In this document: positions 28,262 through 37,132 of the stretch, piece after piece
How positions within the stretch are numbered: position 1 is the first letter of the stretch
Layout of the letters: every line of letters starts with the position of its first letter
NCBI GenBank assembly: GCA_902825865.1
Contig: CADECX010000004.1
Span: forward strand, 1-64,000
Length of the DNA stretch: 64,000 bases
DNA from: an uncultured Alphaproteobacteria bacterium
GTDB taxonomy: Bacteria > Pseudomonadota > Alphaproteobacteria > Micropepsales > Micropepsaceae
Reading direction: 5' to 3'
The notes under the pieces: generated by a model
Databases searched by the model: none
Told to the model about the DNA's origin: nothing
Seen by the model: the letters and a program-made list of their open reading frames with translations, nothing else
Translations under genes and position numbers: made by a program

Positions 28262-29448
28262 TGTGCGGCGGCTTTCTGCGCTTCCATCTGGGAAGCGGTC
28301 TCGTTCAGCAATTCGATGCCCTCGCGGGCTTCGGCCTCGGTCAGGGTCAAAGGCGGCAGCAATCGCACGACATTGTCGCCCGCCGGCAGCACGACCAGCC
28401 CATTGGCCCGCGCCGCATTGATGAATTCGGCGCTGGACGGCTTCATCTTCAACCCCGCCATCAAGCCTTGGCCGCGCACGCTTTCGAAGATGCCGGGATG
28501 GTCCGCCACCAGCGCGCCAAGCTGCTGATGCAGGTAATTGGCGATTTTGTTGACATGATCCAGAAAGCCCGGCTCCAGGATCATATCGATGGCTTCGTTG
28601 GCCACCGCCATGCCCAAGGGATTGCCGCCATAGGTGGTGCCATGGGTACCCACGGTCATGCCCTTGGCCGCTTCCGCCGTGGCCAGCACCGCGCCGACGG
28701 GAAAACCGCCGCCCAGCGCCTTGGCCACCGTCATGATGTCGGGCACAAAACCCAGCCAGTCATAGGCGAAGAATTTCCCGGTGCGGCCCAGGCCCGTCTG
28801 GATCTCGTCAAAAATCAGCAGCAAGCCCTTTTCGTCGCACAGCTTGCGCAAGCTCCGCAGGAATTCCGGCGCGATGACGCGCACGCCACCCTCGCCCTGC
28901 ATCGGTTCGATGATGATGGCGGCGGTCTGCGGCCCGACGACTTTTTTGAGGGCATCGAGATCGCCGGCCGCGATCTGGTCGAAGCCCGGCATGCGCGGGC
29001 CGAAGCCTTCGAGATATTTTTCGTTGCCGCCGGCATTGATCGCGGCATAGGTGCGGCCGTGAAAGGCGCCCTCGAAGCTCACAATATGGAAGCGTTCCGG
29101 ATGGCCGCTGACGAACTGGTAGCGCCGCGCCATTTTGATGGCGAGCTCGATCGCCTCGGTCCCCGAATTGGTGAAAAAGGCGGTGTCGGCGAAGGTGTTG
29201 GCCACCAGCTTCTTGGACAGGCTTTCCTGGCCCGGCACCCGGTAGAGGTTGGAGGTGTGCCACAGCTTGCCGGCCTGATCGGTCAGGGCCTTCACCAGCC
29301 TGGGATTGGCGTGACCGAAGGCGTTGACGGCGATGCCCGCTCCGAAGTCCAGGTATCGCTTGCCATCCTCGGCGAAAAGGTACGAGCCCTCGCCACGGAC
29401 GAAGGCGACATCCGTCCGGTTATAGGTGGGAAGCAAAGCCGGAAACAC
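28258..29448 (-). CDS. argD: Acetylornithine aminotransferase
   Basis: The 396-residue class III PLP aminotransferase has [31 protein letters not shown], the cofactor Asp in [13 protein letters not shown] and the PLP lysine in [13 protein letters not shown]. The start is GTG 29448, with GAGGAG seven bases upstream. It converts N-acetylglutamate semialdehyde to N-acetylornithine and may double as succinyldiaminopimelate aminotransferase. Confidence 0.94.
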
Positions 29449-29604
29449 GGTGAAACTCCTCTGCTAGGGTTGAAATAAAAGTACAAATCGAGGTTGGAGG
29501 ACCTGTTTATCTGCTTTCCGTGACGCGCCGACAACCCCAGGGATCGGCATCGCAGCTCCGCCCATCCCGGATTGGCCGCCTTCAGACAGGGCTTGCGGAG
29601 GCTG

Positions 29605-29609
29605 GAATC
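29605..29609. promoter_or_regulatory. GANTC (CcrM methylation) site upstream of gcrA
   Basis: A GAATC site lies 118 bases before the gcrA start in the 278-base argD-gcrA interval. In Caulobacter GcrA acts at CcrM-methylated GANTC promoters. A single five-base match is weak evidence. The rest of the interval holds no gene I can support. Confidence 0.3.
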
Positions 29610-29726
29610 ATGTGGACAAGGGGCGGCAAAAGACCCGTAACGCTTGTGCGGCGCTAAGGCAGGGATACTGTATCTAGTGATCGGGGGGTTGCTAGAGAAC
29701 CCGTCCGGCAGCCAGGAGCGAAAGCC

Positions 29727-30197
29727 ATGACGCAGGCAAATTGGTCGGATGACCGGGTTGAGCAGCTCAAGACATTGTGGACCGAGGGCCTCTCGGCCAG
29801 CCAGATCGCCCGGGCCCTGGGCGGGGTCACCCGCAATGCGGTGATCGGCAAGGTCCACCGCCTGGGCTTGGCGGGCCGCGCCAGCCCTTCGCGCAGCGAA
29901 CGCCCGCGCATGCCCATGACCCCCAAGGTCCCCAGCGTCCGCAGCCATGTGCCGGCCGCCCCGATTGTCGAGGAAGATCCCCTGCAGCTGGAGGACGGCA
30001 GCCACGCCACGGTCCTGACCATCAGCGACCGGATGTGCCGCTGGCCGATCGGCGACCCCGCCGGGTCGGAATTCCACTTCTGCGGCCACAGCCCCAAGGC
30101 GGGATCGCCCTATTGCGAGGCCCATGCCCGCAAGGCCTATCAGCCGCAGCAAGCCCGCCGCGACGCCAAGGATACCAAGGGCCGGATGACGGGGTGA
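29727..30197 (+). CDS. gcrA: GcrA cell-cycle regulator
   Basis: The 156-residue protein begins with the GcrA DNA-binding helix-turn-helix (WSDDRVEQLKTLWTEGLSAS, then GGVTRNAVIGKVHRLGL). It ends with the conserved sigma70-contacting region RMCRWPIGDP and a Cys/His cluster FCGHSPKAGSPYC. GcrA recruits RNA polymerase to promoters carrying methylated GANTC sites and is restricted to Alphaproteobacteria. It stands alone, divergent from argD. Confidence 0.96.
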   Translation: MTQANWSDDRVEQLKTLWTEGLSASQIARALGGVTRNAVIGKVHRLGLAGRASPSRSERPRMPMTPKVPSVRSHVPAAPIVEEDPLQLEDGSHATVLTISDRMCRWPIGDPAGSEFHFCGHSPKAGSPYCEAHARKAYQPQQARRDAKDTKGRMTG

Positions 30198-30207
30198 GAC
30201 CGGATTA

Positions 30208-30355
30208 GCAAAAGGTCCGGTGGACCTTTTGCCCGGTCGAACGCCGCAGCGGCGCGCGCCCAAGCGCGACGCGAGGCCGGGACACCGCGCCTCCCTCGCT
30301 TCGCTCGAAGAGGGGCAAGCTTTTCTAGGCTCGCTGGCGCTCACCAAGAAAAGCT
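30208..30355. repeat. Composite hairpin element after gcrA
   Basis: The 25-base hairpin 30208-30232 (11-base arms, loop GGT, A and T tracts in the stem) begins 10 bases after the gcrA stop and may be its terminator. A GC-rich tract follows, and a second stem lies at 30317-30355 (AGCTTTTCT paired with AGAAAAGCT). The first stem has the size and GGTCC core of the one at 10861-10885. The rest of the 261-base gap to the peroxidase gene holds no recognisable gene. Confidence 0.55.
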
Positions 30356-30458
30356 AAGCCAGCTAAGGCGAGCGGCCGGAGAGCTGTCGAAATCTTGCCC
30401 AAACCAAAGCGAGCGCCCGGATAGCGCCGGTCGCACCGGTTATGGCAAAATCCACGCC

Positions 30459-30935
30459 ATGAGCATCTATGACTATTCCGCGCCGCTGCTGAACGGCGAA
30501 CCGGCCTCGTTGTCGAAGTGGCGTGGGCGCGTTCTCTTGATCGTCAATACCGCCAGCCATTGCGGACCGACGCCGCAATATTCCGGACTGCAACGCCTGC
30601 ATGAGCGGCTGGAACGGGACGGCCTGACGGTGTTGGGCTTTCCCTGCAACCAGTTCCTCAATCAGGAGCTGGGCAGCGAAACCGAGATCACCCGTTTTTG
30701 CCGTGAGAATTTCGGCGTCACCTTTCCGATGTTTTCCCGGCTCAAGGTCAATGGCAGCAAAGCCCATCCCCTGTTCCGCCATCTCAAGCGGGAGAAGCCC
30801 GGATTTCTGGGCACAGGTTTTATCAAATGGAACTTCACCAAATTCTTGGTGGATCGCAATGGAACGCCAATAGCGCGCTACGCGCCGAAAGTGCTTCCCG
30901 AAGACCTTGAGACGGCGATTCGAAAACTTCTTTAG
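30459..30935 (+). CDS. Glutathione peroxidase family protein
   Basis: The 158-residue thiol peroxidase has NTASHCGPTPQY with the peroxidatic Cys near residue 35, the FPCNQFLNQE motif with the catalytic Gln and KWNFTKFLVD with the Trp/Asn. Bacterial proteins of this type use Cys rather than selenocysteine and often take electrons from thioredoxin. Its stop overlaps the phoB stop by four bases. Confidence 0.93.
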   Translation: MSIYDYSAPLLNGEPASLSKWRGRVLLIVNTASHCGPTPQYSGLQRLHERLERDGLTVLGFPCNQFLNQELGSETEITRFCRENFGVTFPMFSRLKVNGSKAHPLFRHLKREKPGFLGTGFIKWNFTKFLVDRNGTPIARYAPKVLPEDLETAIRKLL

Positions 30936-31639
30936 GCCGCCGTGGTGACGCTGGCCGCATCCAGCGAATAACCCGCCGACCGCACCGTGCGGATGGGATC
31001 GGTGGCGCCGTCGATGTTGAGCGCCTTGCGCAAGCGTCCGACATGCACGTCCACGGTGCGCGCCTCGACATAGACGTCGCTGCCCCACACCGCGTCCAGC
31101 AACTGCTCGCGGCTGAACACCCGGCCGGGATGCTGGATCAGATGGTCCAGCAGGCGGTATTCGGTTGGACCCAGATGCACTTCCACGCCGCCACGGCGCA
31201 CCCGGTGAGCGGCCCGGTCCATCTCGATATCGCCAACCGCCACCACATCTTCCGCCAGGCTGGGGCGGATGCGCCGCAGCACGGCGCGCAGCCGGGCCAG
31301 CAATTCGGTCATGGAGAAGGGCTTGGTCAGATAGTCGTCGGCGCCGGTATCCAAGCCGCGGATCCGGTCGGACTCCTCGCCCCGCGCGGTCAGCATCACG
31401 ATGGGGACATTGCGGGTTTCCTGGCGGCCGCGCAGACGGCGGCAGACCTCGATGCCCGACAGTTGCGGCAGCATCCAATCCAGCACCACCAGATCGGGCT
31501 GTTCCTCGGCGGCGACCAGCAAGGCTTCCTCGCCGTCACGGGCTTCCAGCACGCGATAACCCTCGCGCTCCAGATTGTAACGCAGCAGGGTCACCAGGGC
31601 GCTTTCGTCTTCGGCGATCAGAACCGTTGGTTTGCTCAT
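30932..31639 (-). CDS. phoB: Phosphate regulon response regulator
   Basis: The 235-residue OmpR-type regulator has a receiver (acidic AEDE start, VVLDWMLPQLSG with the phosphorylated Asp, KPFS lysine) and a winged-helix domain with TEYRLLDHLIQHPGRVFSREQLLDAVWG and the VDVHVGRLRKAL recognition helix. It activates Pho-box promoters under phosphate limitation. The start overlaps the phoU stop by ATGA, so the two are coupled. Confidence 0.94.
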   Translation of the reverse strand: MSKPTVLIAEDESALVTLLRYNLEREGYRVLEARDGEEALLVAAEEQPDLVVLDWMLPQLSGIEVCRRLRGRQETRNVPIVMLTARGEESDRIRGLDTGADDYLTKPFSMTELLARLRAVLRRIRPSLAEDVVAVGDIEMDRAAHRVRRGGVEVHLGPTEYRLLDHLIQHPGRVFSREQLLDAVWGSDVYVEARTVDVHVGRLRKALNIDGATDPIRTVRSAGYSLDAASVTTAA

Positions 31640-32355
31640 GCGTGGTTCTCGTAGGGAACGCTGGTTTCGCTGGTGGTGTCCGCCTTGGGACGGTTGTTGG
31701 CCAGATGGCCGGCCCGCACCATGTGGTACACGACCTCGGCGATATTGGTGCAGTGGTCGCCGCTGCGCTCGATATTCTTGGCGACGAACAGAAGATGGGT
31801 GCACAGGCCGATGGTGCGCGGGTCTTCCATCATATAAGTGAGAAGCTCGCGGAACAGGCTGTTGTAGATTTCGTCGATCTCGCCGTCGCGATTCCACACC
31901 GCTTCGGCTTCCTCCGCGTTGCGGCTGGTGAAGGCATCCAGAACCTGCTTGAGCTGGTTCTGCGCCGCCTTGCCCATGCGAGCCAAGGATTGTGTGAGGC
32001 GGATGGGCGGTTCGCGGTTCAAGACCAAAGCGCGCTTGGCGATGTTCTTGGCCAGATCGCCGATACGTTCCAGCTCCGCCGCGGTCTTGATCGCGGCCAG
32101 GGTCTCGCGAAGATCCACCGCCATGGGCTGACGCAGGGCCAAGAGCTTGAGGGCGCGCTCCTCGATCTCCAGCTGGATTTCATCGATGCGGGCGTCGCCG
32201 CCCACGGCGCGCTCCGCCGCCACGCTGTCGCGCCGGGCGATGGCTTCGATCGCCGAGGCGAACTGGGCTTCGGCAAGCCCGCCCATCTGCGCCACCAGCG
32301 CGGACAGGGCTTCCAGCTGTTCCCCGAAGGACTTGACGGTATGCTGCTCACTCAT
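31636..32355 (-). CDS. phoU: Phosphate signalling protein PhoU
   Basis: The 239-residue all-helical protein has two PhoU repeats, with the E/D-rich metal-binding motifs in ELERIGDLAKNIAKRAL and NIERSGDHCTNIAEVVYHM. PhoU links PstSCAB transport state to PhoR. Here it follows phoR after 64 bases, with no pst genes between. Confidence 0.95.
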   Translation of the reverse strand: MSEQHTVKSFGEQLEALSALVAQMGGLAEAQFASAIEAIARRDSVAAERAVGGDARIDEIQLEIEERALKLLALRQPMAVDLRETLAAIKTAAELERIGDLAKNIAKRALVLNREPPIRLTQSLARMGKAAQNQLKQVLDAFTSRNAEEAEAVWNRDGEIDEIYNSLFRELLTYMMEDPRTIGLCTHLLFVAKNIERSGDHCTNIAEVVYHMVRAGHLANNRPKADTTSETSVPYENHA

Positions 32356-32419
32356 CGCCGGCTTCCGTTGAAACTCATGCCTTCGCTTAGGCGGTTCACC
32401 ACACTGCTATGCGACAGAT

Positions 32420-33694
32420 TTATAACACTTCCGTGACAGGCTCGGAGATTGCCGGTTTTTCAAGGATTTCGGGCGGCGCGGCGGGCAGAAAAACGGTGAA
32501 TAGGCTGCCCTCGCCCAGCTTGCTTTCGATGCTCAACCGCCCCTGATGGCGGCTGATGATGTGCTTGACGATGGCCAGGCCCAGGCCGGTGCCGCCCCGC
32601 TCCCGGCTGCGTTTGACGTCCACCCGGTAGAATCGTTCCGTCAGGCGCGGAATGGCGTTGGGCGCGATCCCGTCCCCGTCATCGCGGATCGCGGCAACCA
32701 GCTGGTCGCCCGACCGTGCGATGGTGACCGTGACCAGCCCATCCTCGCGGCCATATTTGATGGCATTGTGAATCAGGTTCTGGAACAGCTGCACCAGCTC
32801 GTCCTGATCACCGATCACCGGCGGCAAATCGGATTCGGCCTGGACCGTGACCGTGATGCCGTCCTGCGCGGCCAACGGCTTGAGCGCGGCAGCGGCCTGG
32901 CGCACGACGCTTTCCAGTTCGATGCGCCCCTCCGGTTTGACATGCTCGTTCATCTCGATGCGGGTGAGCGACAAAAGATCGTTGATCAACCGGCGCATGC
33001 GCCCGGTCTCCGCCGCCATGATTTCCAGGAATTGCTCGCGGGCATCGGCATCGTCCTTTGCATGACCGCGCAAGGTCTCGATGAAGCCTGTGACCGCCGC
33101 CAGCGGCGTGCGCAATTCATGACTGGCATTGGCGACAAAGTCGGCGCGCATTTGCTCGCTGCGCTTGACCACGGTGAGATCGTGCAACAGCAGCACCGTC
33201 ACCGGCGGCGTCACGCTGATGCGCGCGGCATAGGCCTGGAAGTGCCGCTCCACCGGCACCGGCAGGGTGAAGGGCACGTTGGAAGCCTCGCCCTGCCCCG
33301 CCCTGGCGATCGCCGACAGGACATCGGGGTTGCGCAGTACCGAAGAAGCACGCTTACGGTCCAGACCCGGTCCCAGCACGTCGCGCATGGAATGGTTCAC
33401 GAACAGCACACGCTCATGATCGTCCAGAAGCATCACCGGCATGGGCAGTTGCTCCAACAACAGCCGGGTCAAGGGCGGCAGCAAGGCCAGGGGATCGTCG
33501 GGATTCTTTTCGGCGGGGCGCAGAATCGGTTCCTGGAAATTGATGAACTGAACGATCAGCATCACCGCCAGACCCAGGGCGACCAGGGCCCAAAAGAACC
33601 CCGGACCGGCGAACAGCACCGCGACACCGCCGGCGGCTATGCCGATCACCAGGGGCCAGGCGACGGCGCGCAAGCGGGCGAATGATTCAATCAT
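32420..33694 (-). CDS. phoR: Phosphate regulon sensor histidine kinase
   Basis: The 424-residue kinase starts with two hydrophobic membrane helices (about 13-50), then a PAS domain (QLPMPVMLLDDHERVLFVN), the HisKA phospho-acceptor ADFVANASHELRTPLAAVTG and a HATPase domain with NLIHNAIKYG (N box), RDDGDGIAP (G1) and RGGTGLGLAIVKH (G2). It is the first gene of phoR-phoU-phoB. Confidence 0.94.
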   Translation of the reverse strand: MIESFARLRAVAWPLVIGIAAGGVAVLFAGPGFFWALVALGLAVMLIVQFINFQEPILRPAEKNPDDPLALLPPLTRLLLEQLPMPVMLLDDHERVLFVNHSMRDVLGPGLDRKRASSVLRNPDVLSAIARAGQGEASNVPFTLPVPVERHFQAYAARISVTPPVTVLLLHDLTVVKRSEQMRADFVANASHELRTPLAAVTGFIETLRGHAKDDADAREQFLEIMAAETGRMRRLINDLLSLTRIEMNEHVKPEGRIELESVVRQAAAALKPLAAQDGITVTVQAESDLPPVIGDQDELVQLFQNLIHNAIKYGREDGLVTVTIARSGDQLVAAIRDDGDGIAPNAIPRLTERFYRVDVKRSRERGGTGLGLAIVKHIISRHQGRLSIESKLGEGSLFTVFLPAAPPEILEKPAISEPVTEVL

Positions 33695-33790
33695 CGCCCC
33701 ATCATAGTCCCGTTTGCGACGATTCGGTAACAGTCTTAAGGGTTTATCGCCACACGGATTTTTATCCGTACACGGCCCGGCAGCCGCTTG

Positions 33791-34201
33791 TCATTCCGGC
33801 TTGGCGCGGCCGCGCTTGATCTCGGCGCGATGCTTCTTGCCTTCCACGCGTTTGCGCTTGCTCGCCTTGGGGACCTTGGTGGGGCGGCGTACCGGCTTGG
33901 GGGTTGCGGCCCGGCGCAGAATTTCCGCCAGCCGGGCCCGCGCATCGGCGCGGTTCCTGTCCTGCTCGCGGAAACGCTGGGCGGTGATGATCAAAACACC
34001 CTCGCGCGTCAGCCTGCCGCCGCGCAGCAGGGCCTCGCGCGCGGTCTCGGTCAGGCTGGGCGAGAGGCGCACGTCAAAGCGCAATTGCACCGCGCTGGAG
34101 ACTTTGTTGACATTCTGGCCGCCGGGGCCGGAGCTGCGGATAAAGCTTTCCTGAAGTTCGCCATCGGGAATGACGATGCGATGGGTCACAAACAGGCTCA
34201 T
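33791..34201 (-). CDS. arfB: Alternative ribosome-rescue factor / peptidyl-tRNA hydrolase
   Basis: The 136-residue protein is an RF-1 domain-only release factor with the catalytic GGQ loop in RSSGPGGQNVNKVSS and a basic C-terminal tail rich in Lys and Arg (KASKRKRVEGKKHR) that enters the mRNA channel of stalled ribosomes. It rescues non-stop ribosomes. It overlaps the acyl-CoA synthetase stop by ATGA. A short hairpin (ACGGAT-TTTT-ATCCGT, 33754-33769) follows its stop. Confidence 0.94.
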   Translation of the reverse strand: MSLFVTHRIVIPDGELQESFIRSSGPGGQNVNKVSSAVQLRFDVRLSPSLTETAREALLRGGRLTREGVLIITAQRFREQDRNRADARARLAEILRRAATPKPVRRPTKVPKASKRKRVEGKKHRAEIKRGRAKPE

Positions 34202-35904
34202 GCCTCGAATACCTGGCGCAAGGCATTTTTCATCAGCTTGCCGCCCGCGTTGCGCGGCAGCACGTCCGGCGAGAAGCGTATTTGCTCCGGCACCTTGAAG
34301 GCCGCCAGCCGCTCGGCGGCAAAGGCGCGCAAATCCGCTTCGCTGAGCTCAGCGCCCGGGCGCAAGCACACCACCGCCGCCGGGACTTCCCCCAGATGCG
34401 GATGCGGCAGACCGACAAGCGCGGCGTCGGCCACGGCGGGATGCTGGCTCAGGATACTCTCCACTTCGGCGCAATAGATATTCTCGCCACCGCGGATCAA
34501 CATGTCGAGAGCACGATCCAGGATGGTGCAGAAGCCTTCATCGTCCAGCATCGCGAGATCGCCGGTCTTCAGCCAGCCGTCCTGAAAGGCTTCGGCTGTG
34601 GCCTCGGGCCGGTTCCAGTAACCCTTCACCAGATTGGGCCCGAAGGCCCATAGCTCGCCAGCCGCTCCACTTGGCTGTTCGATACCGTCCTTCATGATCT
34701 TGAGGCGGCTGACCGGCAAGGCGGGGCCACAGCTGGCGGGGCGATGGAGATAGTCCTCACCCGAATGGCTGGTGCAGGTGGCCGAGGTTTCGGTCATGCC
34801 CCAGCCCTGGCCCGGCATGGCGCCCAAAGACTCGCGTATTTGCGCCGCCAAACCTACAGGCGCAGGCGCGCCGCCGAACGTGACCAGTTCCAGTGACGAC
34901 AGGTCGTGACCGGCGGCCTGTTCCAGCAAGGCGGTCGCCACGGTGGGCACGCCGCCTGCCACCGTCACCTTTTCACGGGCGATCAATTCCAGCGCCTGTA
35001 GCGGCTCGAATTTGCGCATCAGCACCAGCTTGCCGCCCGCCACCATGTTCGGCAGCAGAATCGAAAGGCTGCCGATGACGTGAAAGAACGGAACCGCAAT
35101 CAGGGTTACGCGCTGTTTCTCCGGCCCGGCTTTTGCGCCGCTGCGGAGCAGATTGCGCGCATTCGAAAACGGCATCGCGAAAATGTTGGTGGTCAGGGAC
35201 CGATGGGTGCCCAGCGCGCCTTTGGGCGCACCGGTGGTGCCGGAGGTATAAAAGATCGTCGCGTCATCCTCCGGCGACAACACGATGCCGGGCACGGCGC
35301 GTTCCGGCAAATCGCCCCAATGGGCGGGCGCGCCGATCACATCCTCCAGCACCGTCACGCCGTCCGGGGGATTGGCGGCGCGGGCGACGAACACCCGTTC
35401 AACAAAGGGCGGCAAATTCTTCAGCCGCGCCAGGCGTTCGGCATCGGCGAAGACAAGCCGCGCGCCGCAATCCAGAATTCCGTAAGCCAATTCGGTGCCG
35501 CTCCACCAGGCATTGAGCGGCACGACAATAGCGCCGGCCAGAAGAGCGCCCATGAACACCACCGGCCATTCCGGCAGGTTGCGCATGACCAATGCCACCC
35601 GCTCGCCTTTGCGCAGGCCCCGCTCGGTCAATGCCGCGGCGACCGCCAGACTGGCGCGCGCGAAGCCATCAAACGTCACGCGTTCGTCCTGATAGACCAG
35701 GAATTCGCGCATCCCATGCCGGCGCGCCTGGACAAAAGCGTCCGCCGCGGTCACCGGTACATGCTTCCACACGCGCATGGGAATTCCACGGATCACCGCC
35801 TCGACGGTTTCAAAAGGGGCGCCCGGCGCGGTCAGGCGCGCATGGGCATTTTGCAACGGCAGCAGCGGCCAGTTTTCAAGGCCATTTTTGCATATGTCAT
35901 TCAT
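34198..35904 (-). CDS. Fatty-acyl-CoA synthetase (AMP-dependent)
   Basis: The 568-residue enzyme of the ANL superfamily has the P-loop TIFYTSGTTGAPKGALG, the GWGMTETSATCTSHSG core, TGDLAMLDDEGFCTI with the nucleotide Asp and the C-terminal lysine in PRNAGGKLMK. It activates a carboxylic acid to acyl-CoA; the chain length is unknown. ATG 35904 is chosen because the longer frame enters the divergent serine hydrolase. Only 25 bases separate the two divergent starts. Confidence 0.9.
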   Translation of the reverse strand: MNDICKNGLENWPLLPLQNAHARLTAPGAPFETVEAVIRGIPMRVWKHVPVTAADAFVQARRHGMREFLVYQDERVTFDGFARASLAVAAALTERGLRKGERVALVMRNLPEWPVVFMGALLAGAIVVPLNAWWSGTELAYGILDCGARLVFADAERLARLKNLPPFVERVFVARAANPPDGVTVLEDVIGAPAHWGDLPERAVPGIVLSPEDDATIFYTSGTTGAPKGALGTHRSLTTNIFAMPFSNARNLLRSGAKAGPEKQRVTLIAVPFFHVIGSLSILLPNMVAGGKLVLMRKFEPLQALELIAREKVTVAGGVPTVATALLEQAAGHDLSSLELVTFGGAPAPVGLAAQIRESLGAMPGQGWGMTETSATCTSHSGEDYLHRPASCGPALPVSRLKIMKDGIEQPSGAAGELWAFGPNLVKGYWNRPEATAEAFQDGWLKTGDLAMLDDEGFCTILDRALDMLIRGGENIYCAEVESILSQHPAVADAALVGLPHPHLGEVPAAVVCLRPGAELSEADLRAFAAERLAAFKVPEQIRFSPDVLPRNAGGKLMKNALRQVFEA

Positions 35905-35929
35905 CACGGGGCTTAGTATAACCCTTGCC

Positions 35930-37132
35930 ATGGCAACAGAAGCGGGATTTTCGGACGACAGGCTGGCGCGCATTCCGCGTTTTCTGGAAAGCCAGGTCGA
36001 AGCCGGCCTCTTGCCCGGCGCCCTGACGGTGATCTGGCGGCGCGGCCGCCTGGCGCACCAGAGCATGGTCGGAGCAATCGACATGGCGCGCAAAAAGCCG
36101 ATGCGTCACGACGCGATCTTCCGCCTTTACTCCATGACCAAGCCGGTGACGGCGGTGGCTCTGCTGATGCTGATGGAAGAAGGCGTCATAGCCCTGGATG
36201 ATCCGGTCAAGCGATTCATTCCGCAATTTGCCGATCTGAAAGTCCAAGGCGGTGGGCTACCCGCGCGCGACATGACGGTACTGGATCTGCTGCGCCATAC
36301 GTCCGGCTTGACCTACGGCTTTCACAACCGCACGCCGATCGATGCCGAATACCGGCGCCTGCGCATTGCCGAGCCGGACACCGAAGGCGGATTGCCGGCG
36401 ATGATCGCGCAGCTCGCGGCGCTGCCGCTGGAATATTCGCCCGGCGATGCCTGGATCTATTCGGCGGCGACCGATGTGGTGGGCTATCTGGTGGAGCTGG
36501 TCTCAGGCCGCTCCTATGCCAAGTTCGTGCGGGACAAAATTCTGTCGCCCTTGAAAATGGGCGATACCGATTTTCAGCTGGAGAAAGACAAACGCCACCG
36601 CTTCGCGGCCTGTTATGCGCTCAAGGACGGCAAGCTGGACCTGTTCGACGATCCGATGAAGTCGCCCTGGTTTGCGCGGCCCAAGTTGGAATCGGGGGGC
36701 GGCGGGCTGGTCGGCACCGCCGACGACTATCTGCGCTTCTGCCGGATGCTGCTGAACAAGGGCGAGTTGGACGGCTTGCGGCTGTTGTCGCCCAAGACCG
36801 TGGCGCTGATGACCGCCAATCACTTGCCTGGCGCCGCGGAGATCGCCGATCTATCCCCCACGACCGACGCCTTCAACGAAAGCGGCTATCGCGGCATCGG
36901 CTTTGGATTGGGCGTGGCGGTCACCCTGGACCCCGCGCGGGTGGGGATTCCCGGCACGCAGGGGGAGTTCACCTGGGGCGGCATGGCCTCGACCACCTTT
37001 TTTGTCGATCCCAAAGAGGAGATGGCGGTGGTATTCATGACCCAGGTGATTTTGGACACGGCGCGGCGGGTCCGCCTGCGCCGCGACTTGCGCAGCCTGA
37101 TTTATGGAGCGATGACGCAAAGCTATGCTTGA
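35930..37132 (+). CDS. Serine hydrolase, class C beta-lactamase family
   Basis: The 400-residue protein has the class C / esterase EstB layout: SxxK in YSMTKPVTAVALL near residue 65, the YxN-equivalent YSAATDV near 180 and HTSGLTYG in between. There is no obvious signal peptide with ATG 35930, and no Shine-Dalgarno; an alternative in-frame ATG at 35894 would overlap the divergent gene. It more likely is a cytoplasmic esterase or peptidase than a true beta-lactamase. It overlaps the next gene by eight bases. Confidence 0.85.
   Translation: MATEAGFSDDRLARIPRFLESQVEAGLLPGALTVIWRRGRLAHQSMVGAIDMARKKPMRHDAIFRLYSMTKPVTAVALLMLMEEGVIALDDPVKRFIPQFADLKVQGGGLPARDMTVLDLLRHTSGLTYGFHNRTPIDAEYRRLRIAEPDTEGGLPAMIAQLAALPLEYSPGDAWIYSAATDVVGYLVELVSGRSYAKFVRDKILSPLKMGDTDFQLEKDKRHRFAACYALKDGKLDLFDDPMKSPWFARPKLESGGGGLVGTADDYLRFCRMLLNKGELDGLRLLSPKTVALMTANHLPGAAEIADLSPTTDAFNESGYRGIGFGLGVAVTLDPARVGIPGTQGEFTWGGMASTTFFVDPKEEMAVVFMTQVILDTARRVRLRRDLRSLIYGAMTQSYA

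Noticed and set aside
33754..33769. Pho box or terminator after arfB
   Set aside because: The short ACGGAT/ATCCGT dyad matches neither a Pho-box direct repeat nor a terminator with a U-tract.
35930..37132. True class C beta-lactamase (resistance gene)
   Set aside because: No signal peptide is evident and the motifs fit the broad EstB/esterase group as well, so resistance cannot be claimed.
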